DNA of 64,000 nucleotides from Palsa-504 sp963789225 (GCA_963789225.1 CAWBKD010000046.1:992001-1056000), one strand, 5' to 3'. Shown: positions 1 to 8,469, counted from the stretch's first letter. Made by a program: numbers and translations. The notes: generated by a model from the sequence alone, not told the origin.

Positions 1-1808
1 GGCTGCTTGAGTCGCTGCGGGCGGGCCGGGACGGCGGGGGCCATCCGCTGGCCTGGCTGATGGTGAGCGCGGCGGCGTTCGGGCTCGCGTTCAACACCAA
101 GATGCTCGAGGGGTTCATCGCGCTGCCCGCGCTGCCGATCGTGTACCTGATCGCCGCCGAAGGCCGACTGTGGGCGCGGCTCGGGCGCCTGCTGGTCGCC
201 GGTGCCGAGCTGGCCGTGATCGCGCTGTCCTGGATGACCATCGTCGACCTCATCCCCAAGGCCAGCCGTCCCTACGTGGGCAGCAGCGCGAACGACACCG
301 TGTGGAACCTCGCGGTCGGCTACAACGGGTTCGGCCGGATCACCGGTGGCACCGGATTCGGCCCGGCTCGCACCCCGGCCGGCGGGGCCGGGGGCGGCGG
401 CGCGGGCGACTTCGGCCATGCGGGCGAGTTCGCGCACCTGGCCGGGCCTGGCGGGGCTCCAGGAGGCTTCGGCGGAGGAGGAGGGTTCGGGGGGTTCGGT
501 GGCCAGTCGGGCCTGGGCCGGATGTTCGCCTCGACGCTCGGCGGCCAGATCTCCTGGCTCATCCCGTTCGCCGTCATCGCGCTCGTCGGGACGCTCATCC
601 TCATCGGGCGGCGGCCGAGGACGGATCTTGCGCGCGCCAGCGTGCTGCTGTGGGGCGGCTGGCTCGCGCTGGAGTTCTTCGTACTCAGTTACCAGCAGGG
701 CACCCAGCACCCGTACTACACCAGCGCCATGGCGCCGCCGATAGCGGCGCTGACCGGCATCGGCGTGGTGGCGCTCTACCAGGCGCACCGGCGTTCGGGC
801 TGGTGGAGCCTGGTCCTGGCGCTGGCGATCGCGGTCACCGGCGCCTGGGCCTTCGTGCTGCTGCGCCGCACCTCCGGCTGGAACCCGTGGCTGCCCTGGA
901 CGATCGCGGCCGCCAGCGCCGTGACCGTGCTGGCGCTGGCGGCGGGACGGGCGCGCGGCAGGCGCCTGCGGGCGGCGGCCGGGCGCATTCGTCTCCTGGC
1001 AGGCGCGCGCGGGCCTCTGCTGGCGGTGGCCGGCGTGACCGGCCTGGTCGCGGTCCTGGCCGGGCCGGCGGCGTATGCGCTCACGCCGCTCTCGCAGACG
1101 ATCCAGGGCAGCAATCCGCTGGCCGGCCCGGCTGCGGGCGGCGGGTTCGCGGGCCGGGGCGGCGCTGGCGGATTCGCGGGCCGCGGCGCGTTCGGGGATG
1201 GCGGCAGGTTCCCCGAGCGCGGCGCGTTCGGGGATGGCGGCGGGTTCCCTGATCGCGGGTTGCCCGGGGACGGCGGATCCGGCTTCGGGCTGGGAAGCGG
1301 CGGCCGGCCGCCGGACGGGGGGCGGCCGAGCGAGATCTTCGGGCCGGGCGGGGCAGGCGGTGGGCTGGGCGGGTCAAGCGGCGCGGTGGGCGCGAGTGCC
1401 GGGATGATCGCCTACCTGGAGGCGCACCGCGACGGCGCGACCTGGCTCGTCGCGGTGCAGGGCTCCACCCAGGCCGCGTCGATCATCCTGGCCACGCGAG
1501 GCGTACCGGTGATGGCCATGGGCGGGTTCCGCGGCAGCGACCCGGCGCCGACCCTGGCTCAGTTCGAGCAGTACGTCAGGCAGGGCAAGGTGCACTACGT
1601 CCTGGCCGGCGGGCGGGGCGGCGGTTTCGGCGGGGGCGGCGTCGGCGGGGGCGGTTTCGGCGGCGGCGGCGGTGACGTCGGGTCGGTCATCTCGTGGGTC
1701 GAGCAGAACTGCAGCGCTGTTCCCGCGTCCGCGTACAGCGGCTCGGGGCCATCGGGCGCGGCCGGCCCGGGCGCCGGCGGCGCGGGCGGGCTGTACTACT
1801 GCAAGTAG
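1..1808 (+). CDS. ArnT/PMT-type glycosyltransferase (GT39-like), 3' part
   Basis: The frame is open from base 3 to the stop at 1808 and has no start inside the window, so this is the C-terminal part of a larger membrane glycosyltransferase whose catalytic N-terminus lies upstream. The visible part begins with hydrophobic helices (FNTKMLEGFIALPALPIVY is typical of actinobacterial ArnT/YkcB-like GT39 proteins), continues through further helices near bases 550-1080, and ends in an extracytoplasmic domain with the family-like segment YLEAHRDGATWLVAVQGST. Long Gly-rich loops (bases 360-500, 1125-1370 and 1610-1800) are unusually expanded. Such enzymes move a sugar from a polyprenyl-phosphate donor at the outer membrane face; the acceptor here is unknown. 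Its 3' end overlaps the convergent shikimate kinase gene by 13 bp. Confidence 0.75.
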   Translation, partial: LLESLRAGRDGGGHPLAWLMVSAAAFGLAFNTKMLEGFIALPALPIVYLIAAEGRLWARLGRLLVAGAELAVIALSWMTIVDLIPKASRPYVGSSANDTVWNLAVGYNGFGRITGGTGFGPARTPAGGAGGGGAGDFGHAGEFAHLAGPGGAPGGFGGGGGFGGFGGQSGLGRMFASTLGGQISWLIPFAVIALVGTLILIGRRPRTDLARASVLLWGGWLALEFFVLSYQQGTQHPYYTSAMAPPIAALTGIGVVALYQAHRRSGWWSLVLALAIAVTGAWAFVLLRRTSGWNPWLPWTIAAASAVTVLALAAGRARGRRLRAAAGRIRLLAGARGPLLAVAGVTGLVAVLAGPAAYALTPLSQTIQGSNPLAGPAAGGGFAGRGGAGGFAGRGAFGDGGRFPERGAFGDGGGFPDRGLPGDGGSGFGLGSGGRPPDGGRPSEIFGPGGAGGGLGGSSGAVGASAGMIAYLEAHRDGATWLVAVQGSTQAASIILATRGVPVMAMGGFRGSDPAPTLAQFEQYVRQGKVHYVLAGGRGGGFGGGGVGGGGFGGGGGDVGSVISWVEQNCSAVPASAYSGSGPSGAAGPGAGGAGGLYYCK

Positions 1809-2539
1809 GCACGGGCTCCGGCGAGCCGGGCCAGGATGTGGTCGCTGACGGTCCCGGGGGGTCGGCCGTCGGTGCGGACGGTCAGCGTTGCGACCGCGGC
1901 GTAGACCAGCTGCCGACGCTGGTAAAGCTCCGACAGATCCGGGCGGGCCAGCAGCGGCCTGCCTGCATCACCGCCGACACGCCGCAGCGCTTGGGCGTAC
2001 CCGACGTGGAGGTAGACGACCTCGAGGAGGGTCTGGGGGGCGGAGGGGGTTCGGGGGGCGGAGGGGGTTTGGAGGGCGGAGGGGGTTTGGAGGGCGGAGG
2101 GGGTTTGGAGGGCGGAGGGGGTTTGGAGGGCGGAGGGGGTTTGGAGGGCGGAGGGGGTTTGGAGGGCGGAGGGGGTTTGGAGGGCGGAGGGGGTTTGGAG
2201 GGCCGAGGGGGTTTGGAGGGCCGAGGGGGTTTGGGGGAAAAGGTTCCCGGAAGGTCGTCTCCCGGGGGGCAGCAGCAGCTCCCGGGTCGGCGGGTGGCCG
2301 GGAGCGCCACCGCCTAGGGCCAGGACCATCGGCGGGCCCTCCAGCAGCCCGGCGATGACCTCGTACTCGAGGGCACGGAAGGCTGGCTCGCCGTCCTCGG
2401 CGAAGATCTGCCTGATCGGCCGGCCCGCGCGGTCCTCCAGGACGTGGTCGCTGTCGGCGAACGGCAGGCCTAGCCGGGCGGCGAGCAGGGTCCCGACCGT
2501 GGTCTTGCCCGCGCCCATGAACCCGACGAGGACGATCAT
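1796..2539 (-). CDS. aroK: second shikimate kinase with an internal 11-unit repeat
   Basis: ATP-dependent phosphorylation of shikimate (fifth step of the chorismate pathway, cytoplasmic). Visible motifs: P-loop GFMGAGKT at residues 6-13, DSD at 29-31, the substrate Arg in AFRALE near 55, GGG at 76-78, the lid segment GRPLL, and the late Arg in LYQRRQLVY. All key positions are present, so activity is plausible. A run of 11 six-residue units (QTPSAL and variants, residues about 103-168) is inserted between GGGA and the strand LLEVVYLHV, making the protein 247 aa instead of the usual 165-190. The ATG overlaps the aroQ stop (ATGA), so it is the last gene of the aro operon. It is the second shikimate kinase in this operon; which one carries the flux cannot be told from sequence. 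Confidence 0.85.
   Translation of the reverse strand: MIVLVGFMGAGKTTVGTLLAARLGLPFADSDHVLEDRAGRPIRQIFAEDGEPAFRALEYEVIAGLLEGPPMVLALGGGAPGHPPTRELLLPPGRRPSGNLFPQTPSALQTPSALQTPSALQTPSALQTPSALQTPSALQTPSALQTPSALQTPSALQTPSAPRTPSAPQTLLEVVYLHVGYAQALRRVGGDAGRPLLARPDLSELYQRRQLVYAAVATLTVRTDGRPPGTVSDHILARLAGARAYLQ
2035..2232. repeat. 18-bp tandem repeat, 11 units, inside aroK2
   Basis: Eleven contiguous 18-bp units of the form GGAGGGCGGAGGGGGTTT on the plus strand. The seven units 2071-2196 are identical; edge units differ by one to three bases. The period is a multiple of three, so copy-number change keeps the kinase frame. The plus strand is the template for the gene and has clustered G-tracts that could form quadruplexes. 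Confidence 0.97.
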
Positions 2540-3012
2540 GGGCGGCCGGAAGCTTCCCTGTCGGGCGTCGGGGCCTGCGCGATCAGCTCGGCGATGGCCT
2601 GAAGCGCGAGCTGGTAGGAGACGAGCCCGAAGCCGGCCACGGTCCCGTCTGCGACCGCGGCGACCACCGAGGTGTGCCGGAACTCCTCGCGCGCCGCCGG
2701 GTTGGAGATGTGCACCTCCACCAGCGGGGCGGTCCGCATGGCCAGGGCGTCCCGCAGCGCGTAGGAGTAGTGCGTGAACGCGGCGGGGTTGATCACCACG
2801 GGCATCCGGGCGTCGGCGGCCTCGTGCACCCAGCTGATCATCTCGGCCTCGTCGTCGGTCTGCCTGACGTCCACGTGCAGCCCGAGGGCCCGGCCGGTCG
2901 CGCGGCAGAGCTCGGCCAGGTCGTCGAACGACACCGAGCCGTAGATCTCGGGCTCCCTGGTGCCGAGCCGACCCAGGTTCGGGCCGTTGAGGACGAGCAC
3001 CTGCGTGATCAC
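2536..3012 (-). CDS. aroQ: 3-dehydroquinate dehydratase, type II
   Basis: Converts 3-dehydroquinate to 3-dehydroshikimate (third step of the shikimate pathway; the type II enzyme is a small dodecamer). Hallmarks: LNGPNLGRLGTREPEIYG near the N-terminus (catalytic Arg and Tyr), NPAAFTHYSYALRDAL (substrate-binding Asn) and EVHISNP (catalytic His). I chose GTG at 3012: it follows GGGAGGT at good spacing and overlaps the aroB stop as GTGA, while the longer upstream frame encodes only low-complexity Arg/Pro sequence. The product is 158 aa, normal for the family. The 3' end overlaps aroK2 by 4 bp. Confidence 0.95.
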   Translation of the reverse strand: MITQVLVLNGPNLGRLGTREPEIYGSVSFDDLAELCRATGRALGLHVDVRQTDDEAEMISWVHEAADARMPVVINPAAFTHYSYALRDALAMRTAPLVEVHISNPAAREEFRHTSVVAAVADGTVAGFGLVSYQLALQAIAELIAQAPTPDREASGRP

Positions 3013-4091
3013 GTGGATACCTCCCGGTAGGCCTGCCACAGGAGTTCCTCCGAGGGGCCGTCGAGGATGGACGGGCGGGCCAGGCCGTCGAGAACGACGA
3101 GGCGGAGCCGCGCGCCGCGCGCCTTCTTGTCCACGGCCATGGCCGCGCGCAGATCGGGCCACGCGCCCGGCCGGTACGCGGTGGGCAGGCCGACGCTGGC
3201 CAGTACCGTCCGGTGCAGCGCGGCGGTCTGGTCGTCGAGCCGCCCGGCCAGGCGGGCCAGCCCGGCGACGTAGACCATCCCGATGGCGACCGCGTCCCCG
3301 TGCCGGAACCGGTAGCCCTCCACGCGCTCGATGGCGTGGCCGAGGGTGTGCCCGTAGTTGAGGATCTCGCGGGGTCCCCGTTCGGTGAGGTCGGCCGACA
3401 CCACCCCGGCCTTGACCCTGATCGCGCGCTCGATCAGCTCGCGTGAATGCGGGCCGTGCGGCACCGCGGCGCCCTCAGGGTCGGCGCGGACCAGGTCCAG
3501 GATGACCGGATCGGCGATGAAGCCGGCCTTGATCACCTCGGCCAGCCCGCTCACGTAGTCGGCCCGGGGCAAGGTCTCGAGCGTCGCCAGGTCGGCGAGA
3601 ACTCCCGAGGGCGAGTGGAACGCGCCGACCAGGTTCTTGCCCTCGGGGATGTCGATCGCGGTCTTCCCGCCCACCGCCGCGTCGGCCATGCCGAGCAGCG
3701 TGGTCGGGACGAGGATCACCTGCACGCCGCGCAGCCAGGTGGCGGCGACGAACCCGGCCAGGTCGGTGGCCGCTCCCCCGCCGAGGCCGACGACGCAATC
3801 GGACCTGGTCACGCCGTGCCGGGCCAGTCTGGACCACAGCCGGGCGGCGACACGTGCGGTCTTGGCGGCCTCGCCGTCGGGTACCGGCTCGGGGTGCACG
3901 GTCAGGCCGGCCGCGGACAGCGCGCCGCAGACCGGGCGGGCGATCTCGCCGAGGCCTTCGGCGTGGATGACGACGACGGTCTGCGCGTCCTTGGGGACCA
4001 GGGCCGGCAGTTCGGAGAGGATCCCGACGCCGACCATGACGGGGTAGGGCGACCCATCCGACGGGCGGACGTCGATCCTGGTCGCGGTCAC
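3009..4091 (-). CDS. aroB: 3-dehydroquinate synthase
   Basis: NAD- and metal-dependent cyclisation of DAHP to 3-dehydroquinate, step two of the shikimate pathway. The 360-residue length is normal. Visible motifs are GGGAATDLAGFVAATWLRG (nucleotide and substrate binding), PTTLLGMADAAVGGKTAID, and the metal-ligand segment NYGHTLGHAIE. Start and stop overlap the neighbouring aroK and aroQ by 4 bp each, which indicates translational coupling in an aroC-aroK-aroB-aroQ-aroK2 operon. Confidence 0.97.
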   Translation of the reverse strand: MTATRIDVRPSDGSPYPVMVGVGILSELPALVPKDAQTVVVIHAEGLGEIARPVCGALSAAGLTVHPEPVPDGEAAKTARVAARLWSRLARHGVTRSDCVVGLGGGAATDLAGFVAATWLRGVQVILVPTTLLGMADAAVGGKTAIDIPEGKNLVGAFHSPSGVLADLATLETLPRADYVSGLAEVIKAGFIADPVILDLVRADPEGAAVPHGPHSRELIERAIRVKAGVVSADLTERGPREILNYGHTLGHAIERVEGYRFRHGDAVAIGMVYVAGLARLAGRLDDQTAALHRTVLASVGLPTAYRPGAWPDLRAAMAVDKKARGARLRLVVLDGLARPSILDGPSEELLWQAYREVST

Positions 4092-4702
4092 CGCGGGTGC
4101 TCGCCCTCTCCGGCGGTGATCCTGTCGGCGATCTGGTCGGCGAGTTCCTCCGGATCCAGGTCGTCGGTCGGCACCGTGATCACGGCGAACCGCTGGTAGA
4201 GGGGATCGCGCTCCGCCAGCATGGCGCGCAGCCGGCCGCGGGGGTTCCCCGGGACCACCACGCGGGGCCGGTCAAGCCCGATCCGCCGCGCGATCGTGCC
4301 GAAATCGGCGGACAGGTAGACCACGGGCAGGCCCTCGAGCAGGCGCAGGATCTGATCGTCGAGGATCGCGCCGCTGCCCAGCGCGAGCACCCCGCCGTGT
4401 TCGCGCAGCTCGCCGTGCTCGTCAAGGGCGCGGGCGGCCACCTCGCGCTCGAGCGCGCGGAAGGCTTCCTCGCCGTTCTCGATGAAGATGTCGCTGACCG
4501 GCTTGCCCGCGGCGACCCCAACCTCGGCGTCGGTGTCGCGGAACGGCACGCCCAGGCGAGCCGCGACAAGCGGGCCTACCGCGGTCTTGCCCGCACCGGG
4601 CGGGCCGATCAGTACGACCAGGGGCGCCGCTGACGCTTGGGGTGATTGGCGTGTTTGGGGCGCTTGGGGTCCACGGGGTTCTCCGGCCTGCGCCGCGGTC
4701 AC
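4088..4702 (-). CDS. aroK: shikimate kinase (first copy)
   Basis: ATP-dependent shikimate 3-phosphorylation. A 25-30 residue Gln/Pro/Ala-rich leader precedes the core, which starts at LVVLIGPPGAGKT (P-loop). DTD after the first helix and the Arg in AFRALE match the family. The third motif reads GSGA instead of GGGA, and the lid reads DRPRVVVPGN instead of GRPLL, so this copy has drifted more in substrate motifs than the repeat-bearing second copy. Position between aroC and aroB with 4-bp overlaps is the usual actinobacterial place for aroK. 204 aa. Confidence 0.9.
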   Translation of the reverse strand: MTAAQAGEPRGPQAPQTRQSPQASAAPLVVLIGPPGAGKTAVGPLVAARLGVPFRDTDAEVGVAAGKPVSDIFIENGEEAFRALEREVAARALDEHGELREHGGVLALGSGAILDDQILRLLEGLPVVYLSADFGTIARRIGLDRPRVVVPGNPRGRLRAMLAERDPLYQRFAVITVPTDDLDPEELADQIADRITAGEGEHPR

Positions 4703-5877
4703 GTGATCACCAGGGCCTTGAGGTAGCTCTCTACGTTGCGGCGCATCTCGTCCACCGAGTCGCCGCCGAACTTCTCGACCGCCGCCTCGGCCAGCACCAG
4801 GGCCACCATGGCCTCGGCCACCACGCCCGCGGCGGGCACTGCGGTCGCGTCGCTGCGCTGGTTGATCGCCTTGGCGGGCTCCCCGGTCTGCACGTCGATC
4901 GTGTCCAGGGCGCGCGGCACGGTCGAGATGGGCTTCATCGCGACGCGGAGCCTGATGACCTCGCCGGTGCTCATCCCGCCCTCGATGCCGCCGGCCCGGT
5001 TGGTGCGCCGGCTGATTCCGCCGCCGGCGGCCTCGATCTCGTCGTGCGCCACCGAACCACGGCGGGCAGCCGTGGTGAACCCGTCCCCCACCTCGACGCC
5101 CTTGATGGCCTGGATGGACATGAGCGCGCCGGCCAGCCTGCCGTCGAGCCGCCGGTCCCAGTGCGTGAAACTGCCGAGCCCGGGCGGCACCCCGAAGGCC
5201 AGCACCTCGACCACCCCGCCCAGGGTGTCGCCGTCCTTGCGGACCGCGTCGATCTCGGCGACCATGGCCTGACTCGCCGCCAGATCGAAGCAGCGCACCG
5301 GGTCGGCGTCCACCGCCGCCGCGTCGTCCGGGCCCGGGGCGACGTCCCGGGGGGCGCGGACCGAGCCGATCGCCACCACGTGGCTGAGGATCTGCACGCC
5401 GAGCACCTGGGTGAGCATCCGCCGGGCCACCTCGCCGAGCGCGACGCGCGCGGCGGTCTCCCTGGCGCTGGCCCGCTCAAGGATGGGGCGGGCGTCGACG
5501 TAGCCGTACTTCTGCATCCCGGCCAGGTCCGCGTGCCCGGGACGCGGTCTGGTCAGCGGCGCGTTCCTGGCCAGCCCGTCCAGGTCATCGGGGTCAACGG
5601 GGTCCGCGGACATGACCGTTTCCCACTTGGGCCATTCGGTGTTGGCGACCCTGACGGCGACCGGGCCGCCCAAGGTGCGGCCGTGCCTGACTCCCCCGGT
5701 CAGCTCGACCTCGTCCTGCTCGAACGTCATCCGCGCGCCGCGGCCGTAGCCGGCCCGCCGCCGGGCCAGTGCCGAGGCGATGTCGCCGGTGCTGACCAGG
5801 ACCCCGGCGGGCACGCCGTCGCAGATCGCAACGAGCGCGCGCCCGTGCGATTCGCCCGCGGTCAGCCAGCGAAACAT
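4699..5877 (-). CDS. aroC: chorismate synthase
   Basis: Reduced-FMN-dependent conversion of EPSP to chorismate, last step of the shikimate pathway. Signatures are GESHG at the N-terminus, TGGVRHGRTLGGPVAV, the MQKYGYVDARPILERASARE block, and SGGGISRRTN-like family segments toward the C-terminus. Two ATG codons lie 6 bp apart (5883 and 5877). I prefer 5877 (MFRWLTAGESHG) because AGGATC sits about 9 nt upstream and family members start there; 5883 adds two residues. 392 aa. It overlaps aroK by 4 bp and follows the SseB-like gene by about 10 bp. Confidence 0.96.
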   Translation of the reverse strand: MFRWLTAGESHGRALVAICDGVPAGVLVSTGDIASALARRRAGYGRGARMTFEQDEVELTGGVRHGRTLGGPVAVRVANTEWPKWETVMSADPVDPDDLDGLARNAPLTRPRPGHADLAGMQKYGYVDARPILERASARETAARVALGEVARRMLTQVLGVQILSHVVAIGSVRAPRDVAPGPDDAAAVDADPVRCFDLAASQAMVAEIDAVRKDGDTLGGVVEVLAFGVPPGLGSFTHWDRRLDGRLAGALMSIQAIKGVEVGDGFTTAARRGSVAHDEIEAAGGGISRRTNRAGGIEGGMSTGEVIRLRVAMKPISTVPRALDTIDVQTGEPAKAINQRSDATAVPAAGVVAEAMVALVLAEAAVEKFGGDSVDEMRRNVESYLKALVIT

Positions 5878-5887
5878 GGTCATGATC

Positions 5888-6586
5888 CTATGGCGCCGGC
5901 GCGGCGCTGAATTCGAGGCCGCGGCGCAGCCGCCCGGCCAGTCGCGCGGCGATGTCATTCGCCGTCCGGGTTAGCACGGGCCCGTGGTCCCCGGCGGCCA
6001 GTCGCAGCGTGACGGCCAGGTCCGTACCGTCCTGGCGGCCGGGGGCCAGGGTGAACCCGGTGATGCCTGGTTCGCCGGCCACGACCGCCTCGACCTCCGC
6101 GCGGATGTCTGGGTCCTCGTGCGGCGGCGGTACCGGTCGCCCGGCGGCCAGGGCCGCCAGCCTGGCCCCCTCGACCGCGAGCGGCACCGGCCCGGCCACG
6201 TCGATGACCACGGCGCAGCCCTCGGCGACGGCGGCGCGCCACACTCGGTCCGCCTCGGCGGGCACCGGGCGGGCGTCAGGACGCCACCGGGCCAGCGCGT
6301 CCAGGTCGGTGAAGGCCAGCAGGGCGGCCCTGCCGTCCCGGCCGATCAGCGTGGGCAACGCCATCTCGCCGTTCTTGTCACCCTGCGTGGCGTCCGCGGG
6401 CTCGGAGCCGTCGCCCAGGGTAGCGACGACGGGGACGAGCAGCCGGGCGGAGGCGAGCGCGCCGAGGGCCGCCTGTTCGCTGCCCTGCCCGGCCAGGTAC
6501 GCGGCGAGCGCCGCGGCCACTCGGGGATCGGCGGCGCCGCGGTCGTGGCGGAACTGCTGCCCGCCAGGATTCAGGTGCCCGGACAC
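5888..6586 (-). CDS. SseB-family protein
   Basis: This 232-residue protein resembles actinobacterial members of the SseB N-terminal domain family: an early segment LVPVVATLGD, then LPTLIGRDGRAALLAFTDLDALARW, which matches the SseB-like core, and an Ala/Leu-rich C-terminus. In actinobacteria these are soluble proteins of unknown function (the name comes from a Salmonella type III secretion protein; no secretion role is implied). The GTG start follows only a weak AAGG. It is the first gene of the aro operon, about 10 bp before aroC. Function unknown; family assignment fairly secure. Confidence 0.75.
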   Translation of the reverse strand: MSGHLNPGGQQFRHDRGAADPRVAAALAAYLAGQGSEQAALGALASARLLVPVVATLGDGSEPADATQGDKNGEMALPTLIGRDGRAALLAFTDLDALARWRPDARPVPAEADRVWRAAVAEGCAVVIDVAGPVPLAVEGARLAALAAGRPVPPPHEDPDIRAEVEAVVAGEPGITGFTLAPGRQDGTDLAVTLRLAAGDHGPVLTRTANDIAARLAGRLRRGLEFSAAPAP

Positions 6587-6668
6587 AGTCGGACCTTACG
6601 TCACGCGCCCCGGTTCAGGCGGTCAGCGCGCGGGTATCACCTGCGTCACGGGGTAAGCGGGGCGATAC

Positions 6669-6742
6669 TCAGAGTAATGAGTGCTCTGAATCATGCATTT
6701 CAAGCTAATGACAGTCACTCACTAGGCACAATCGGTTGAGTG
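6669..6742. promoter_or_regulatory. two dyads in a divergent promoter region
   Basis: Between the SseB-like gene (minus, starting 6586) and the gene at 6774 (plus) lie two inverted repeats: TCAGAG-N9-CTCTGA (about 6669-6689) and CACTCA-N15-TGAGTG (6716-6742). The stretch is visibly richer in A and T than the flanking genes. Both look like operator half-sites; the regulator is not identified. Confidence 0.4.
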
Positions 6743-6773
6743 GAGTAGTCCCGCGCTTACCGAAGGGAGTGTA

Positions 6774-7181
6774 GTGATCCAGTCGGAGCGGACGCCCGCG
6801 ATCGCGCCGGGCACGCCGATGTGGAAGGCCGTACCGCCGCGCCTGGTCGGCCCCTACCTCAGCGGGCAACGTGGCGTACTGGCCGGATACGTCTACCGGG
6901 CCGAGGACGTCCGGTTCCATAACCCGGCCGAGGCCTACCTCGCCCTGAGCCTGGGCTGGGAGGATTCCGAGTTCACGCGGGACATGACCGAGCTGTACCT
7001 GCTGTGCTGGCTCGCCCGCACCGTCGACGGCTATCAGCGCACCGCGGGCCCCGGCGTCCCCGAGTTCTACCTTGAGCCCATTCCGATACCGGTCGGGGCG
7101 GGAATGTGCAGGCTCGGTGCCGACGGCGACGAACTCGTGGCCCGCTACGACGGCCTAGCGTGGCAGCAGACGGAGCCGTGA
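6774..7181 (+). CDS. uncharacterised protein, 135 aa
   Basis: Not recognised. Soluble, acidic, with an aromatic-rich middle (ELYLLCWLARTVDGYQRT, about residues 72-89) and no membrane segment or signal peptide. The GTG start at 6774 is supported by GGGAG a few bases upstream. It is followed after 3 bp by a second uncharacterised gene, and codon use is typical of the genome, so the two are probably one transcription unit behind the dyad-bearing promoter region. A toxin-immunity or regulatory pair is possible, but nothing in the sequence demonstrates it. Confidence 0.65.
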   Translation: MIQSERTPAIAPGTPMWKAVPPRLVGPYLSGQRGVLAGYVYRAEDVRFHNPAEAYLALSLGWEDSEFTRDMTELYLLCWLARTVDGYQRTAGPGVPEFYLEPIPIPVGAGMCRLGADGDELVARYDGLAWQQTEP

Positions 7182-7184
7182 GCG

Positions 7185-8429
7185 ATGCGATTCCGGATCA
7201 TGGCTACCTACCTCGGCGTCCCCTATCAGGCTGGACTAGGTCCCGACGGGACGGACGTGACGCTGTTCTCCCCCGGTCCGCCGCCCGAGGAACTCGGCTT
7301 CACGGCGTCCGGCGGGTTCTGGCGCAAGCAGGTGGGCGTCCTGGACCTGGACGACCTGTGGCAGTCGCGACCGGTCGGTGAGTACCAGGGGGAACCGTGC
7401 CTGGTGCTCGACGATCTTGGCGCTCGCCTGCACATCGCCTACCTGGGCCGGGATACGACGCGGGCCATCCAGCTGGGTTACTGGGAGATCGACAGGGAGG
7501 TCTTCGAGGTCGTCGTGTCTCGGCAGGAGATCACCGGCCTGACCGAGGAACGGGTCGACTTCCCGCTGTCCGCGGCGATGTTCCCGCCGTCAGGCGACGC
7601 GCATGAGGTCACGCCCGATCCCTCCGTGACGCCTGAGGCGCCTGAGGCGGCGCAGGTGGCGCAGACCGCCACCCGGGTGGCCAGCTCCGCCGGGCTGGAC
7701 GCCGACGCGCCGGGGCCGGTCTCCGCGGAGCACGCGTCCCGGACACCGGACCGCGTAGCGGCGTGGCACGGCTCCCCCTGGCCGGAACCGTGGCCAGAGC
7801 CCGAGCCATGGCCCGAGCCAGGATCGTCGAATGGGACCGAATCGCCGAATGGGAACGGATCCGGACAGCGGACCGAGCTCGGATCGTGGAATGGGTCCGG
7901 ATCTGGGGACGAGCCACGATCGTGGAATGGGTCCGGACCGGGGAATGAGCCTGGAGCACGGAATGGGTCCGGACCCTGGGCTGAGCCGCAACTGGCCAGC
8001 GAGCCCGGCCACGGGGCGGAGCCGGAGACGGTGCCGCCGCCTGCGCGGCGCGGCGCCGGGAAGGATCGCGTTACGCCCCAGTCGGCCTTCGCCGAGCTCC
8101 TGGGCCTGGCGGCCATCTCGCAGGCCTCCTACGCGGTCAACGAGGAAGTTCCCGGCGCCATGTGCCTGGTCAAGGCGGACGGCGGCTTCGAGGTGTTCAG
8201 CTGCACCGACGAGGCGCGCCTTGAGGTTCGCTTCTTCGAGGACGAGGAGGCGGCTTACTTTTACCTGTTCGGGGTGCTAGCGGCGGAAGCGATCCGCAGC
8301 GGGCGCCTCGGACCGCGCGGACTCCGCGGACCCGGGCGAGCCAACGGCCGGGCCAACGGATCTGGCGGGATCAGCGCGCCCTCGGCGTCAACGCAAAACG
8401 TTTCGAAGTACTTACGCGGTAGAAAGTGA
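7185..8429 (+). CDS. uncharacterised two-domain protein with a repeat linker, 414 aa
   Basis: Not recognised. The N-terminal globular part (residues about 1-140: FRIMATYLGVPYQAG to EERVDFPLSAAM) is joined to a C-terminal globular part (about 300-385: TPQSAFAELLGLAAISQAS, VPGAMCLVKADGGFEVFSC, DEEAAYFYLFGVLAAEAI) by a roughly 150-residue disordered linker. The linker holds imperfect repeats of the type WNGSGSGDEP (bases about 7770-8000). Coupled to the preceding gene by a 3-bp gap. A terminator-like hairpin follows. No membrane segments. Function unknown. Confidence 0.65.
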   Translation: MRFRIMATYLGVPYQAGLGPDGTDVTLFSPGPPPEELGFTASGGFWRKQVGVLDLDDLWQSRPVGEYQGEPCLVLDDLGARLHIAYLGRDTTRAIQLGYWEIDREVFEVVVSRQEITGLTEERVDFPLSAAMFPPSGDAHEVTPDPSVTPEAPEAAQVAQTATRVASSAGLDADAPGPVSAEHASRTPDRVAAWHGSPWPEPWPEPEPWPEPGSSNGTESPNGNGSGQRTELGSWNGSGSGDEPRSWNGSGPGNEPGARNGSGPWAEPQLASEPGHGAEPETVPPPARRGAGKDRVTPQSAFAELLGLAAISQASYAVNEEVPGAMCLVKADGGFEVFSCTDEARLEVRFFEDEEAAYFYLFGVLAAEAIRSGRLGPRGLRGPGRANGRANGSGGISAPSASTQNVSKYLRGRK

Positions 8430-8469
8430 CCCGAATCGAGACCGCGTCCGGCTAGGGTTAAATAGCCGG

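Noticed and set aside
2035..2232. CRISPR-like array
   Set aside because: Units are contiguous without spacers and lie in frame inside a kinase gene; the arrays in carA, ribBA and the GH2 gene were dismissed for the same reason.
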